64,000 bases of DNA, taken from NCBI RefSeq assembly GCF_002887775.1, contig NZ_LOCM01000008.1, positions 1 through 64,000 of the forward strand, in the 5' to 3' direction. Position 1 is the stretch's first letter. Every line of letters starts with the position of its first letter. The notes under the pieces are model-generated. The model was not told the DNA's origin. It saw nothing but the letters and a program-made list of their open reading frames with translations, and searched no databases. This document shows, in pieces, positions 9,469 through 17,640 of this stretch. The DNA comes from Streptococcus penaeicida (GTDB lineage Bacteria > Bacillota > Bacilli > Lactobacillales > Streptococcaceae). The position numbers were made by a program, and so were the translations under genes.

Positions 9469-9538
9469 ATCAGACCTCCTTCCCATTTTTGTCACTTTAT
9501 CTTATTATACTTTATCAAAAATAATGAGGAAAGTATAA

Positions 9539-9560
9539 GGACAAATTCCGCATTTTGTCC
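9539..9560. promoter_or_regulatory. DhaS operator
   Basis: GGACAAAT and TTTTGTCC form an inverted repeat with a six-base spacer. This closely follows the lactococcal DhaS site, reported as GGACACAT-N6-ATTTGTCC. It lies between divergent dhaS and dhaK, upstream of the probable dhaK promoter (TTACCA at 9562-9567, TAAACT at 9585-9590), a suitable place for activation. Confidence 0.75.
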
Positions 9561-9589
9561 CTTACCAAAAATAAGAGATTTCGATAAAC

Positions 9590-9603
9590 TGAAAGCGTAA
9601 ACA
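9590..9603. promoter_or_regulatory. cre-like site before dhaK
   Basis: TGAAAGCGTAAACA matches the cre consensus TGWNANCGNTNWCA at 13 of 14 positions, including the central CG. Placed just after the candidate -10, it would let CcpA block transcription of dhaKLM-glpF when a preferred sugar is present. Confidence 0.6.
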
Positions 9604-9633
9604 AAAATTTTTAGTTTTAGGGAGGACACCCAA

Positions 9634-10623
9634 ATGAAAAAAATTATGAACCAAGCTGAAACCATCGTTGACGATATGTTAAAAGGTTTCGCTTTTATCC
9701 ACTCGGACTTAGTAGAACGTTTAGATGGCTATGATGTCATTGTCCGTAAAGCTGAAAAATCAGGTAAAGTCGCCCTCATCTCAGGCGGTGGCTCTGGACA
9801 TGAACCCTCTCATGCTGGATTTGTTGGCCAAGGAATGCTTTCGGCAGCCATTTGTGGAGCTGTCTTCACTTCACCAACCCCTGACCAAATCTTAGAAGCC
9901 ATTAAAGCAGCCGATGAAGGTGCAGGTGTCTTTATGGTTATCAAAAACTATTCTGGCGACATCATGAACTTTGAAATGGCCCAAGAAATGGCTGAAATGG
10001 AAGGCATTGAAGTTGCTAGTGTCGTTGTTGATGATGATATTGCTGTGGAGAATAGCCTCTACACACAAGGTCGTCGAGGAGTAGCAGGAACCATCCTAGT
10101 GCACAAAATCTTAGGCCACGCTGCGCATCAAGGCAAATCTCTAGAAGAAATCAAAGAATTAGCTGATGAATTAGTTCCAAACATCAAAACCATTGGCTTA
10201 GCCCTTTCTGGCGCAACAGTACCAGAAGTTGGTAAACCAGGTTTTGTCCTTGACGAAAATGAATTTGAATATGGCGTTGGAATCCACGGTGAGCCAGGCT
10301 ATCAAAAAGAAAGCATGAAGCCATCAGCAGAATTAGCTAAAGAATTGGTGACCAAATTAGCGGCTGACTTTAAGCTTGAAGCAGGTCAAAAGTATGGTAT
10401 CCTGATCAATGGTTTGGGATCAACCCCTTTGATGGAACAATATGTCTTTGCTAATGACGTGGCACAATTATTAGAAAAAGCTGGAGTAGAAGTAGCCTAC
10501 AAGAAATTAGGAGATTACATGACAAGCCTTGACATGGCAGGTTTATCTCTAACATTGATTAAATTAGAATCTGAAAACTGGTTAGAAGCCTTGAATGCAG
10601 AGGTTATCACACCAGCTTGGTAA
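9634..10623 (+). CDS. dhaK: Dihydroxyacetone kinase subunit DhaK (substrate-binding)
   Basis: A 329-residue DhaK. SGGGSGHEPSHAGFVGQGML and the GIHGEPGYQ motif hold the histidine that binds dihydroxyacetone covalently in the family. With DhaL and DhaM it phosphorylates dihydroxyacetone to DHAP using PEP through the PTS. RBS GGGAGGACACCC precedes the ATG. It is first in the dhaK-dhaL-dhaM-glpF operon, with 10 bp to dhaL. It is the catalytic counterpart of dhaQ on the opposite strand. Control should come from DhaS-DhaQ (activation) and CcpA (repression) through the sites just upstream. Confidence 0.95.
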   Translation: MKKIMNQAETIVDDMLKGFAFIHSDLVERLDGYDVIVRKAEKSGKVALISGGGSGHEPSHAGFVGQGMLSAAICGAVFTSPTPDQILEAIKAADEGAGVFMVIKNYSGDIMNFEMAQEMAEMEGIEVASVVVDDDIAVENSLYTQGRRGVAGTILVHKILGHAAHQGKSLEEIKELADELVPNIKTIGLALSGATVPEVGKPGFVLDENEFEYGVGIHGEPGYQKESMKPSAELAKELVTKLAADFKLEAGQKYGILINGLGSTPLMEQYVFANDVAQLLEKAGVEVAYKKLGDYMTSLDMAGLSLTLIKLESENWLEALNAEVITPAW

Positions 10624-10633
10624 TGGAGGTATT

Positions 10634-11209
10634 ATGGAACAAGAAAAAGCTTTAAAATGGATGCAACTTTTTAATGAAAAAATTCAAAAGAATAAAGATT
10701 ACTTAAGTGAGTTAGACACCCCGATTGGCGATGGCGACCACGGCGGCAATATGGCGCGTGGCATGGCTGCTGTTATGGAAAACTTAGAAGGTAAAAGTTT
10801 TGAAAGTGGCGCAGATATCTTTAAAGTGGTTGCTATGCAACTGGTCAGCAAAGTCGGAGGTGCCTCAGGTCCCCTTTATGGTTCTGCTTTTATGGGAATA
10901 GCTAAGCAAGGACCAGATGCCAGCATCGCAGAACTTATAAAAGAAGGCCTAGCTATGATTCAAAAACGTGGCAAAGCTGAAAAGGGCGAAAAAACCATGG
11001 TTGACGTCTGGATTCCCGTAATAGAAGGTTTGGAAAAAGACCAGCTCAGTAAGGATGATATTTGGGCAAGCGTGGAAGCAACAAAAGATATTGTAGCGAC
11101 AAAAGGCAGAGCCTCATACGTCGGTGACCGCTCCCTTGGCCACATTGATCCAGGTTCTTATTCCTCTGGTCTCTTATTTGAAGCTCTCTTAGAAACGGAG
11201 GTGAATTAA
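10634..11209 (+). CDS. dhaL: Dihydroxyacetone kinase subunit DhaL (ADP-binding)
   Basis: A 191-residue all-helical nucleotide-binding subunit. The Mg/ADP motif is seen as DTPIGDGDHGGNMARG (about residues 30-45), and the C-terminal part shows GRASYVGDRSLGHIDPGS, which closes the nucleotide site in this family. Its bound ADP is rephosphorylated by DhaM and donates phosphate to the sugar on DhaK. The ATG at 10634 follows AATGGAGGTATT; an upstream in-frame start would overlap dhaK. It overlaps dhaM by one base (TAATG), a sign of translational coupling. Confidence 0.95.
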   Translation: MEQEKALKWMQLFNEKIQKNKDYLSELDTPIGDGDHGGNMARGMAAVMENLEGKSFESGADIFKVVAMQLVSKVGGASGPLYGSAFMGIAKQGPDASIAELIKEGLAMIQKRGKAEKGEKTMVDVWIPVIEGLEKDQLSKDDIWASVEATKDIVATKGRASYVGDRSLGHIDPGSYSSGLLFEALLETEVN

Positions 11210-11583
11210 TGACAGATTTAGGAATCATCATCATTTCCCATTCCAAAGGGATTGCCTCTGGCATTCGGGACTTGTTAGTAGAAGTAGCACAAGATGTGGC
11301 CATCACCTCAGTTGGAGGCACCGAAGATGGCGGAATTGGCACCAGCTTTGACCAAGTACAAAAAATAGTCGATGAAAACCCCAAAAACGATTTATTGGCA
11401 TTCTTCGATCTAGGTTCGGCAAGAATGAACTTAGAGATGGTAGCTGATTTCACTGACAAAGAAATCACCATCATGCAAGTCCCAATCGTAGAAGGTTCCT
11501 ACACCGCAGCAGCCCTCTTGCAAGCAGGTGTCGACAAAGAAGCCATTTTACAACAATTATCAGAATTAGAAATAAAGAAATGA
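11209..11583 (+). CDS. dhaM: Dihydroxyacetone kinase phosphotransfer subunit DhaM (EIIA-Man type)
   Basis: A 124-residue protein with the mannose-type EIIA fold. LGIIIISHSKGIASGI contains the expected phosphorylated histidine, and FFDLGSARMNLEM is the second family signature. It is the short form, with EIIA only and no HPr or EI fusion, as in Lactococcus. It relays phosphate from HPr to ADP bound in DhaL. Translation is coupled to dhaL by the TAATG overlap, and glpF follows after 10 bp. Confidence 0.93.
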   Translation: MTDLGIIIISHSKGIASGIRDLLVEVAQDVAITSVGGTEDGGIGTSFDQVQKIVDENPKNDLLAFFDLGSARMNLEMVADFTDKEITIMQVPIVEGSYTAAALLQAGVDKEAILQQLSELEIKK

Positions 11584-11593
11584 GGTTTAAAGA

Positions 11594-12304
11594 ATGTCAT
11601 TTATCGGAGAATTATTAGGAACCCTAGTTTTGGTTCTCTTAGGAGACGGTGTTGTTTCAGCAGTTTGTTTAAAAAATACTAAGGCAGAAGGTTCTGGATG
11701 GATTGCTATTGCTTTAGGTTGGGGTTTGGCCGTTGCCATTCCGGTCTACATGGTTGGCTTCATGAGTGGTGCCCACCTAAACCCAGCAGTTACAATTGCC
11801 CTTGCCTTAACAGGAGGCTTCTCATGGGCTCAAGTTACTCCCTACATTATTGCCCAAATGCTTGGTGCCATGATTGGTGCAACTCTAGTTTTCCTACATT
11901 ACTACCCACATTGGAAAGAAACAAAAGACGCTCCAACTATCCTTGGCTGTTTTGCAACAGGACCAGCAATTCGTCACACATGGTCTAACGTCTTGGGTGA
12001 AATTCTTGGAACAGCAGTTCTTGTCATGACCGTTATGTCATTAGGCCCAAATAAACTATCATCCGGATTTGGCCCATTGATTGTTGGTTTAGTCGTTATT
12101 GCAGTTGGTTTTGGTCTTGGTGGAACAACAGGATACGCCCTTAACCCAGCGCGTGATTTAGGTCCTCGTTTAATGCATGCGCTATTGCCAATCCCTAACA
12201 AAGGTGATTCTGACTGGTCTTATGCATGGATTCCAGTAATCGCACCTATCATTGGCGGAGCTTTGGGTGCCTTCTTATACCAAATGATTCTATCAGGTAT
12301 GTAA
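11594..12304 (+). CDS. glpF: Aquaglyceroporin (glycerol/dihydroxyacetone facilitator)
   Basis: A 236-residue MIP-family channel with both selectivity motifs (GAHLNPAVT and YALNPARD) and six predicted membrane segments. The second NPA followed by Asp (NPARD) is typical of glycerol-conducting members. It is last in the dha operon, so it most likely lets dihydroxyacetone and/or glycerol enter the cell for DhaKLM. No glycerol dehydrogenase gene is nearby, so dihydroxyacetone itself may be the main substrate; this is inference. Confidence 0.92.
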   Translation: MSFIGELLGTLVLVLLGDGVVSAVCLKNTKAEGSGWIAIALGWGLAVAIPVYMVGFMSGAHLNPAVTIALALTGGFSWAQVTPYIIAQMLGAMIGATLVFLHYYPHWKETKDAPTILGCFATGPAIRHTWSNVLGEILGTAVLVMTVMSLGPNKLSSGFGPLIVGLVVIAVGFGLGGTTGYALNPARDLGPRLMHALLPIPNKGDSDWSYAWIPVIAPIIGGALGAFLYQMILSGM

Positions 12305-12325
12305 GAATTGATGATATAGCAAAAT

Positions 12326-12353
12326 GGACCAGGACGACCTAGTCTATTTTTTT
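12326..12353 (+). terminator. Terminator of the dhaKLM-glpF operon
   Basis: GGACCAGG and CCTAGTCT pair with one mismatch around ACGA, followed by ATTTTTTT. The rest of the 242-base gap to 12547 is AT-rich with a TATAAT at 12510-12515 as a likely -10 for the next gene. Confidence 0.65.
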
Positions 12354-12546
12354 ATGAAACGGAAGACATGAGGAAGTTCAAATTGAAGTAGAAAAATAGG
12401 AAAGGAAATAAGGACTTAGTAAAATTAAGCACTTATGCAGTGGAGAAATGTATTACGTAAAATGAATCACTTGTGAAGTTAGAGAAATGAGAAATTAATA
12501 AAATTAAGCTATAATAGAACAAAGATTTTAAGGAAAGGAGCTAACC

Positions 12547-13554
12547 ATGGGAAATCTGCAAAAAAAATATGAAACTGTAAAGAAACTCTATGCTCTTGGT
12601 TGGCCTCTGGACCTCTTAGGACGACTCGTTCGCTCTGATGATTTGGATTACCGAGTTGGTTCACCCCTCTTTATGGACTATTGGCAAGCTTCTTACCATG
12701 AAGAGAAAGGGAAGATTTTGTTGCGAAATCTTTTAGACCTGATAGGTATGCCATCAGAATTGACAGGTGACTTAAAAGAAACACAAAGATTACTGAAAGC
12801 ATTTCATCCCAGTTTAAGTCCGGATAGTGACTTTTGGACCCAATTAGCAGCTTTAGTAAACAGAACTTTTCCAAACCGAACACTGGGAAAAGAAGGGGAT
12901 TTAGAACGTCGTCTCCATCAATTTCGCTATCTGATTTCTAGCCAACAGGCACAGTATGTCAGAGAGCATTATAAGGACCATATTCAAACGGATAGTCAGG
13001 CTCTTGCGGATTACTTACGCCATAAGAAAGGCCCAGCTTTTTGGCGAAAATCTGTGGATTATTCATTATCAGAATCTGCTCGTCTTCACAATAAACTAAA
13101 AATTGAGGATGATCAAATCCTCTTTCCGGATAATCGTGTTTCCTACAACATTAAATTGTTAATGGGCTTCCATACGGAATTTATTTTAGACAGCAAGGGC
13201 CATTTTCTCAATGAATGTGATGCTGAGAAAATCACTGAAAATGGGGTTGTCAATGGGGCTAGTTTTAATTATGGTACGGCAGGAAAAAGGCATTGGGACT
13301 TAGATGTCGACCCCATTCGAAAACATGATCCAGCCTTTCGTCGGAAAATTGGACGAGGCTACCGCTCTCCTAAACATATTGCTAAAAAATGGTATCAAGG
13401 TCAAATGGATGAATTTGATTTATCCTATTTCAACCGAAAGGGGGCCTTTGGTCGAAGAGGTTTGTCCAGTTACGGACATGTAAAACGAAATAGCCTTTAT
13501 TTCCGTTGGCACATAAGATTCTTAAAATGGCTGAAATTGTTAGGTATAAAATGA
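12547..13554 (+). CDS. Uncharacterised streptococcal protein, probably DUF3114 family
   Basis: A 335-residue soluble protein with no signal peptide or membrane segment. I do not know its function; the sequence resembles the DUF3114 family seen mainly in streptococci. The N-terminal 170 residues are helical and charged. A more structured segment follows (about residues 215-275), with FHTEFILDSKGHFLNE and GVVNGASFNYGTAGKRHWDLDV, rich in His and Asp. The C-terminal part, from RKIGRGYRSPKHIAKKWY, is strongly basic and aromatic, so nucleic-acid contact is possible but unproven. AAGGAAAGGAG precedes the ATG. It stands alone between two terminators and has no informative neighbour. Confidence 0.7.
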   Translation: MGNLQKKYETVKKLYALGWPLDLLGRLVRSDDLDYRVGSPLFMDYWQASYHEEKGKILLRNLLDLIGMPSELTGDLKETQRLLKAFHPSLSPDSDFWTQLAALVNRTFPNRTLGKEGDLERRLHQFRYLISSQQAQYVREHYKDHIQTDSQALADYLRHKKGPAFWRKSVDYSLSESARLHNKLKIEDDQILFPDNRVSYNIKLLMGFHTEFILDSKGHFLNECDAEKITENGVVNGASFNYGTAGKRHWDLDVDPIRKHDPAFRRKIGRGYRSPKHIAKKWYQGQMDEFDLSYFNRKGAFGRRGLSSYGHVKRNSLYFRWHIRFLKWLKLLGIK

Positions 13555-13624
13555 TAAGTTGCGAAAATTTCTTTATTAACTCATTCATGATTCAGCCATT
13601 ATAGAAAAAGTAAATTTCAATATT

Positions 13625-13661
13625 AAAAGCGGTTGAGATAGCAATCTCAACCGCTTTTTTT
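13625..13661. terminator. Strong bidirectional terminator between convergent genes
   Basis: AAAAGCGGTTGAGAT pairs with ATCTCAACCGCTTTT around AGCA, with T runs on both strands. It serves the gene ending at 13554 and the amino-acid transporter operon ending at 13680. Confidence 0.88.
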
Positions 13662-13679
13662 GTAAACAGTTTTTAAGCA

Positions 13680-14327
13680 TTAATTGGCTTGTGCCCATTT
13701 CTTAGCTAATTTTCTGGAATAACTTGAAATAGCAAAGTTAATGATGAAGTAAATTAAAGTAATAAGAGCATAGAGGGCGAAGACCTGTCCGGCTTGGAAA
13801 TACTTGCCCATTAATATCTGACTTTTACCAAAGAGTTCCTGAATGGCAATGACTGAATAAAGCAATGAGGTATCTTTAATGACGGTAACAAATTGTGAGA
13901 TGATAGCGGGTAACATCTTACGATATGCCTGTGGGAAGACAATCACAAGAAAAACCTGACTGGGACTAAAGCCTTGTGCTAAACCGGCCTCTGTTTGTCC
14001 ATGGTCGACACCATTTAGGCCACCACGAATTATTTCTGCTAGCGCAGCTGAGGTAAAGACTGTAAATGCGGTAATGCCAGCTGGCGTTGATTTCATTTGA
14101 AAGACTAAAAAGATAATGAAAATCCAAAGAAGGTTTGGTACATTACGAACAAATTCAATATAGATACCGGCTATTAATTTTAGGATTTTGTTTTTGCCAT
14201 TTCGCATGATGGCCAACATGGTTCCAAAGATGGTTGATAAAATGATGGAAACTAGGGATATATATAAGGTTAATGCCAAGCCTTGCAGGATAAAGGAAAG
14301 GTTGGCGGCAGTAAATACTTGTGACAT
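13680..14327 (-). CDS. Polar amino-acid ABC transporter permease (second permease)
   Basis: A 215-residue membrane protein of the HisMQ/GlnP type with about five membrane segments. The coupling-helix region is seen as EAGLAQGFSPSQVFLVIVFPQ, the EAA-loop that contacts the ATPase. It is the last gene of a four-gene minus-strand operon in the order ATPase, binding protein, permease, permease, the layout of GluABCD-type glutamate/glutamine importers. It probably pairs with the permease at 14342-15042. Substrate is inferred from the binding protein and the GlnR box. Confidence 0.88.
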   Translation of the reverse strand: MSQVFTAANLSFILQGLALTLYISLVSIILSTIFGTMLAIMRNGKNKILKLIAGIYIEFVRNVPNLLWIFIIFLVFQMKSTPAGITAFTVFTSAALAEIIRGGLNGVDHGQTEAGLAQGFSPSQVFLVIVFPQAYRKMLPAIISQFVTVIKDTSLLYSVIAIQELFGKSQILMGKYFQAGQVFALYALITLIYFIINFAISSYSRKLAKKWAQAN

Positions 14328-14341
14328 AAGCTTTCCTCCCT

Positions 14342-15042
14342 TTATACAGAATAAGATTTCTTATTGGCTTCTTCTTTGCGACGGGCCCAGTTGGCTAAGG
14401 GGTAGCAAAGAATGAAATAAAGTATGGCTGCCCCAGCAAAGGCTGGAACATAATTCGTTGTGTCATAGGCCCAAGCCTTGGCGGTGAACATGATGTCAGC
14501 GCCAGAAATGATGGCTACGATTGAAGTGTTTTTGATCAGGTTGACCACTTGGTTGGTCATTGGAGGCAAGATAGTCCGCACCGCCTGAGGTAACACAATT
14601 AAGCTCATGGTTTGTTGGTAGGTGAAACCTTGTGAAAGAGAGGCTTCGATTTGTCCCTTAGGGACAGCCTCAATACCGGAACGAATAACTTCGGCAATAT
14701 AGGCACCGTGTAGATACCGACACAAAGAACGGCAGTGAAAAAGGTTGAGATCATGATTTTGCCATTACTAATAATAGCAAGGCCGTAGTAAACAAAAACC
14801 AACTGTACAAGTAGTGGTGTGTTTTGGTAAAGTTCAACATAGATTCTGGCAATAGTTTGATTGAGACTTTTCTTTGAGGTTGATAAGGCTCCAAAGACTA
14901 TTCCTAGGACTAGAGCCAAGATTAAGGCACCAATTGACATGCCCAAAGTATATAAGAATGCTTTTGCAAAAAGCGGAAAACTTGTCAAAAATGCTTGCCA
15001 TTTCGAAAGTGCAAATGGACTTTCAACTGCTAAGTAGGTCAT
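14342..15042 (-). CDS. Polar amino-acid ABC transporter permease (first permease), interrupted by a frameshift
   Basis: The N-terminal part (MTYLAVESPFALSKWQAFLT to FFTAVLCVGIYT) and the C-terminal part (GAYIAEVIRSGIEAVPKGQI onward, with the EAA-loop EASLSQGFTYQQTMSLIVLP) lie in different frames. The join falls near 14708, where ACGGTGCC is read and ACNGGTGCC would be needed; one missing G restores a 234-residue GlnP-type permease. A second permease in the same operon is intact. The indel is of the same kind as others in this window, so I call it a CDS with probable sequence error. Confidence 0.82.
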
Positions 15043-15057
15043 TAATTGGCTCCTTTC

Positions 15058-15876
15058 TTATTCTTCTTTGGCAGGTTTTAAATTATATTGATCATAAAGT
15101 TTTTGCAAAGTGCCATTTTGAGACCATTTCTTAATCAAACTATTGATATAAGTGGTTAATTTTGCATTGGCCTTAGTACTAGCAATACCGTATGATTGTT
15201 GATTAAAACCGTCAGATAATATTTTTGTCTCTTGGCTAAGGTAGCCAGTAAGGATTGATTTATCGACTGAAAAAGCATCGATGCGTTTTGAATATAATGA
15301 GATTGCCAGTTCAGGATATGAGCCTAGCTGAACAAATTTAAAGGAAAGCTGATTGGCTTTGGCATATTCTTCAATAGCAGCTTTAGTGGTAGACCCTTGT
15401 GCAACACCAATGGTTTGTTTGTTAAGCTCCTTAAGATTGGAAATTTTGCCAGACTTATTAACTAAAAAACCAACTTCATCTCGATAATATGGGTCGGAGA
15501 AAGAGTAAGCTGCTTGGCGTTCAGGCGTGATGGTATATGTAGCAATAATCATATCCAATTGACCGTTGTCCAAAAGAGCTTCCCTTGTTTGAGCCGTAAC
15601 AGCAGTAAAAACGGGTTTCACTTTTAGTGATTTAGCAATTTTGCGTGCTAGGTCAACTTCCATACCTTCATATTTACCCGTCTCAGCACTATAATAACCA
15701 AAGTTCGGCACATCTTGTTTAACACCGATTCTTAATTCTCCAGATTTTTTTTTCTTTTGAATAGCGGAGCTTTTAAGAACAGCTTGATCATCTGCTTGTG
15801 TGTTAGAAACGCTTAGAAGATTGAGACTTAAGAGAGCCAGTAGGCTGAAGAGAATCCATTTTTTCATCTTATTCAT
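15058..15876 (-). CDS. Extracellular amino-acid-binding protein (glutamine/glutamate type)
   Basis: A 272-residue family 3 solute-binding protein. The first 29 residues form a signal peptide (MNKMKKWILFSLLALLSLNL with a probable cut after NTQA). No lipobox cysteine is present, which is unusual for a streptococcal binding protein and suggests release or another way of attachment. The mature part starts with SGELRIGVKQDVPNFGY and has YEGMEVDLARKIA and IATYTITPERQAAYSFSDPY, typical of the glutamine/glutamate group. RBS AAGGAGG precedes the ATG. It lies 12 bp after the ATPase gene. Confidence 0.88.
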   Translation of the reverse strand: MNKMKKWILFSLLALLSLNLLSVSNTQADDQAVLKSSAIQKKKKSGELRIGVKQDVPNFGYYSAETGKYEGMEVDLARKIAKSLKVKPVFTAVTAQTREALLDNGQLDMIIATYTITPERQAAYSFSDPYYRDEVGFLVNKSGKISNLKELNKQTIGVAQGSTTKAAIEEYAKANQLSFKFVQLGSYPELAISLYSKRIDAFSVDKSILTGYLSQETKILSDGFNQQSYGIASTKANAKLTTYINSLIKKWSQNGTLQKLYDQYNLKPAKEE

Positions 15877-15888
15877 CTGAAATCCTCC

Positions 15889-16668
15889 TTAAGAACGAAC
15901 TTTTTTCTTAGCTTGAACTTTTTCACTAGTATGGTTAATAATTTTACTTAAGAATTGTTGGGCACGGGGTTCTTCTGGATGGTCAAAGAAGCCTGCGACA
16001 TCGGTTGTATCAACAAGTACTTCACCTTCTGCCATAAAGATGATACGATCGGCAACTTCTCGGGCAAAGCCCATTTCATGTGTAACAACGATCATATTTG
16101 TTCCATCAGCAGCTAAATTTTGCATAACAGCTAAAACATCACCAATGGTTTCAGGGTCAAGCGCGGATGTTGGTTCATCAAAAAGGAGTAGTTCAGGATT
16201 CATGGCAAGACCACGGGCAATAGCAATCCGTTGTTTTTGCCCACCAGATAACATAGATGGAAATGCATCTTTACGATCCCACATATTTACAAAAGTTAAA
16301 TATTTTTCGGCAATAGCCTCAGCTTCTTGTTTTGATTGGCCCAAAACTTTTATAGGTGCTAAAGTAACATTTTCTAACACAGTTTTGTGAGGATATAAAT
16401 TAAAATGTTGGAAGACCATACCAACTTCTTTTCGAAGGGTGACTAATTCTTTATTGCTACTGTTAACAATCTCATGTCCATTGACAGTTAGACTGCCTTC
16501 TTCGATTTTTTCTAAGCCATTTATAGTGCGAATTAGAGTGGATTTTCCTGATCCGGAAGGTCCAAGGAGAACAACCACCTGCCCTTTTTCAAAACTTAAA
16601 TTAATGTTTTTTAAAGCGTGATAGTCTCCATAATACTTGTTAACATTCTTAAATTCAATTAGTGCCAT
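15889..16668 (-). CDS. Polar amino-acid ABC transporter ATPase
   Basis: A 259-residue ABC ATPase with Walker A GPSGSGKST, Q-loop MVFQHFNLYPHKT, signature LSGGQKQR and Walker [13 protein letters not shown]. It belongs to the GlnQ/GluA group. It is first in the operon and energises the two permeases downstream. RBS AGGAGG lies six bases before the ATG. Its promoter (TTGACA-17-TAAAAT on the minus strand) has a GlnR box in the transcribed leader and a CodY-like box next to the -35, so nitrogen status should set expression. Confidence 0.92.
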   Translation of the reverse strand: MALIEFKNVNKYYGDYHALKNINLSFEKGQVVVLLGPSGSGKSTLIRTINGLEKIEEGSLTVNGHEIVNSSNKELVTLRKEVGMVFQHFNLYPHKTVLENVTLAPIKVLGQSKQEAEAIAEKYLTFVNMWDRKDAFPSMLSGGQKQRIAIARGLAMNPELLLFDEPTSALDPETIGDVLAVMQNLAADGTNMIVVTHEMGFAREVADRIIFMAEGEVLVDTTDVAGFFDHPEEPRAQQFLSKIINHTSEKVQAKKKVRS

Positions 16669-16689
16669 AGTATCCTCCTAAATAAGCTT

Positions 16690-16708
16690 ATGTCATAAAA
16701 TATGACAT
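16690..16708. promoter_or_regulatory. GlnR box
   Basis: ATGTCATAAAATATGACAT fits the streptococcal GlnR operator ATGTNA-N7-TNACAT exactly and is a perfect inverted repeat. It lies 16-34 bases downstream of the -10 of the minus-strand promoter, which suits a roadblock or repression of the amino-acid transporter. Confidence 0.82.
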
Positions 16709-16723
16709 ATAAAGTGTTGCTAT

Positions 16724-16752
16724 ATTTTATCATAGGTCTAAATTTCTGTCAA
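16724..16752 (-). promoter_or_regulatory. Promoter of the amino-acid transporter operon
   Basis: On the minus strand a consensus -35 TTGACA (16752-16747) and a -10 TAAAAT (16729-16724) are separated by 17 bp. Transcription should start near 16717, about 49 bases before the ATPase start. Confidence 0.8.
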
Positions 16753-16767
16753 TATATTCAGAAAATT
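16753..16767. promoter_or_regulatory. CodY-like box upstream of the transporter -35
   Basis: TATATTCAGAAAATT matches the CodY consensus AATTTTCWGAAAATT at 13 of 15 positions. It abuts the -35 hexamer of the transporter promoter. CodY represses amino-acid uptake when branched-chain amino acids are plentiful; binding here is inferred. Confidence 0.5.
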
Positions 16768-16831
16768 GTAAGTATTGTTGAAATTTATTTGTTAATAAAG
16801 GCTGTCATTGTCTTTTATACTTAAAATTTGG

Positions 16832-16837
16832 TATAAT
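16832..16837 (+). promoter_or_regulatory. vicR promoter -10
   Basis: TATAAT preceded by TGG (extended -10), with a weak TTGTCT at 16808-16813 as a -35. The leader to the vicR start is about 85 bases. Confidence 0.55.
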
Positions 16838-16929
16838 TAAAAGGACATTAATATGAATTGAGACCCTAAAAGACAGTGCCGTTTGTTTTTTAGAATAATA
16901 ATGAAAGTTGAAAAAAGAGGAGTTCTCAC

Positions 16930-17640
16930 ATGAAAAAAATTCTTATCGTCGATGATGAAAAGCCGATTTCAGATATTATAAAATTTAATCTTACTAAAGA
17001 AGGCTATGATATCATCACTGCCTTTGATGGTCGTGAGGCTGTTGCAGCATTTGAAGAAGAAAAACCGGATTTAGTCATCTTGGATTTGATGCTTCCAGAG
17101 ATGGATGGTTTGGAAGTTGCGAAAGAAATTAGAAAAACCAGTCATATTCCAATCATTATGCTTTCAGCCAAAGATAGTGAATTTGATAAAGTTATTGGTC
17201 TTGAAATTGGTGCGGATGATTATGTCACTAAACCATTTTCAAACCGTGAATTATTGGCCCGTGTAAAAGCACATCTGCGTCGCACAGAAACTATTGAAAC
17301 AGCTGTGGCTGAAGAAAATGCTTCTTCAGGTAATCAAGAATTAACAATCGGTAACTTGCAAATCTTGCCAGATGCTTTCTTAGCTAAGAAATATGGAAAT
17401 GAAATTGAGTTAACCCATCGTGAATTTGAATTATTACACCACTTAGCTAATCACATGGGGCAAGTTATGACCCGTGAACACCTCTTGGAAACTGTTTGGG
17501 GTTATGATTACTTTGGTGATGTGAGAACTGTTGACGTAACTGTTCGTCGTTTACGTGAAAAAATAGAGGATACACCAAGTCGTCCCGAGTACATCCTAAC
17601 TCGTCGTGGCGTTGGTTACTACATGAAACAACATGACTAA
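16930..17640 (+). CDS. vicR: Essential response regulator VicR (WalR)
   Basis: A 236-residue OmpR/PhoB-family regulator. The receiver domain begins [16 protein letters not shown], with phospho-acceptor Asp in [13 protein letters not shown] and the conserved KPF at about residue 100. The C-terminal winged helix includes [16 protein letters not shown] and [19 protein letters not shown]. VicR controls cell-wall hydrolases and is essential or nearly so in streptococci. It is first in vicR-vicK-vicX. RBS AGAGGAG lies eight bases upstream. vicK starts eight bases before the vicR stop. Confidence 0.96.
   Translation: MKKILIVDDEKPISDIIKFNLTKEGYDIITAFDGREAVAAFEEEKPDLVILDLMLPEMDGLEVAKEIRKTSHIPIIMLSAKDSEFDKVIGLEIGADDYVTKPFSNRELLARVKAHLRRTETIETAVAEENASSGNQELTIGNLQILPDAFLAKKYGNEIELTHREFELLHHLANHMGQVMTREHLLETVWGYDYFGDVRTVDVTVRRLREKIEDTPSRPEYILTRRGVGYYMKQHD

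Noticed and set aside
16689-16709. The palindrome before the amino-acid transporter as a terminator
   Set aside because: It lies in the 5' leader with no T run and fits the GlnR operator exactly, so it is better explained as a regulator site.
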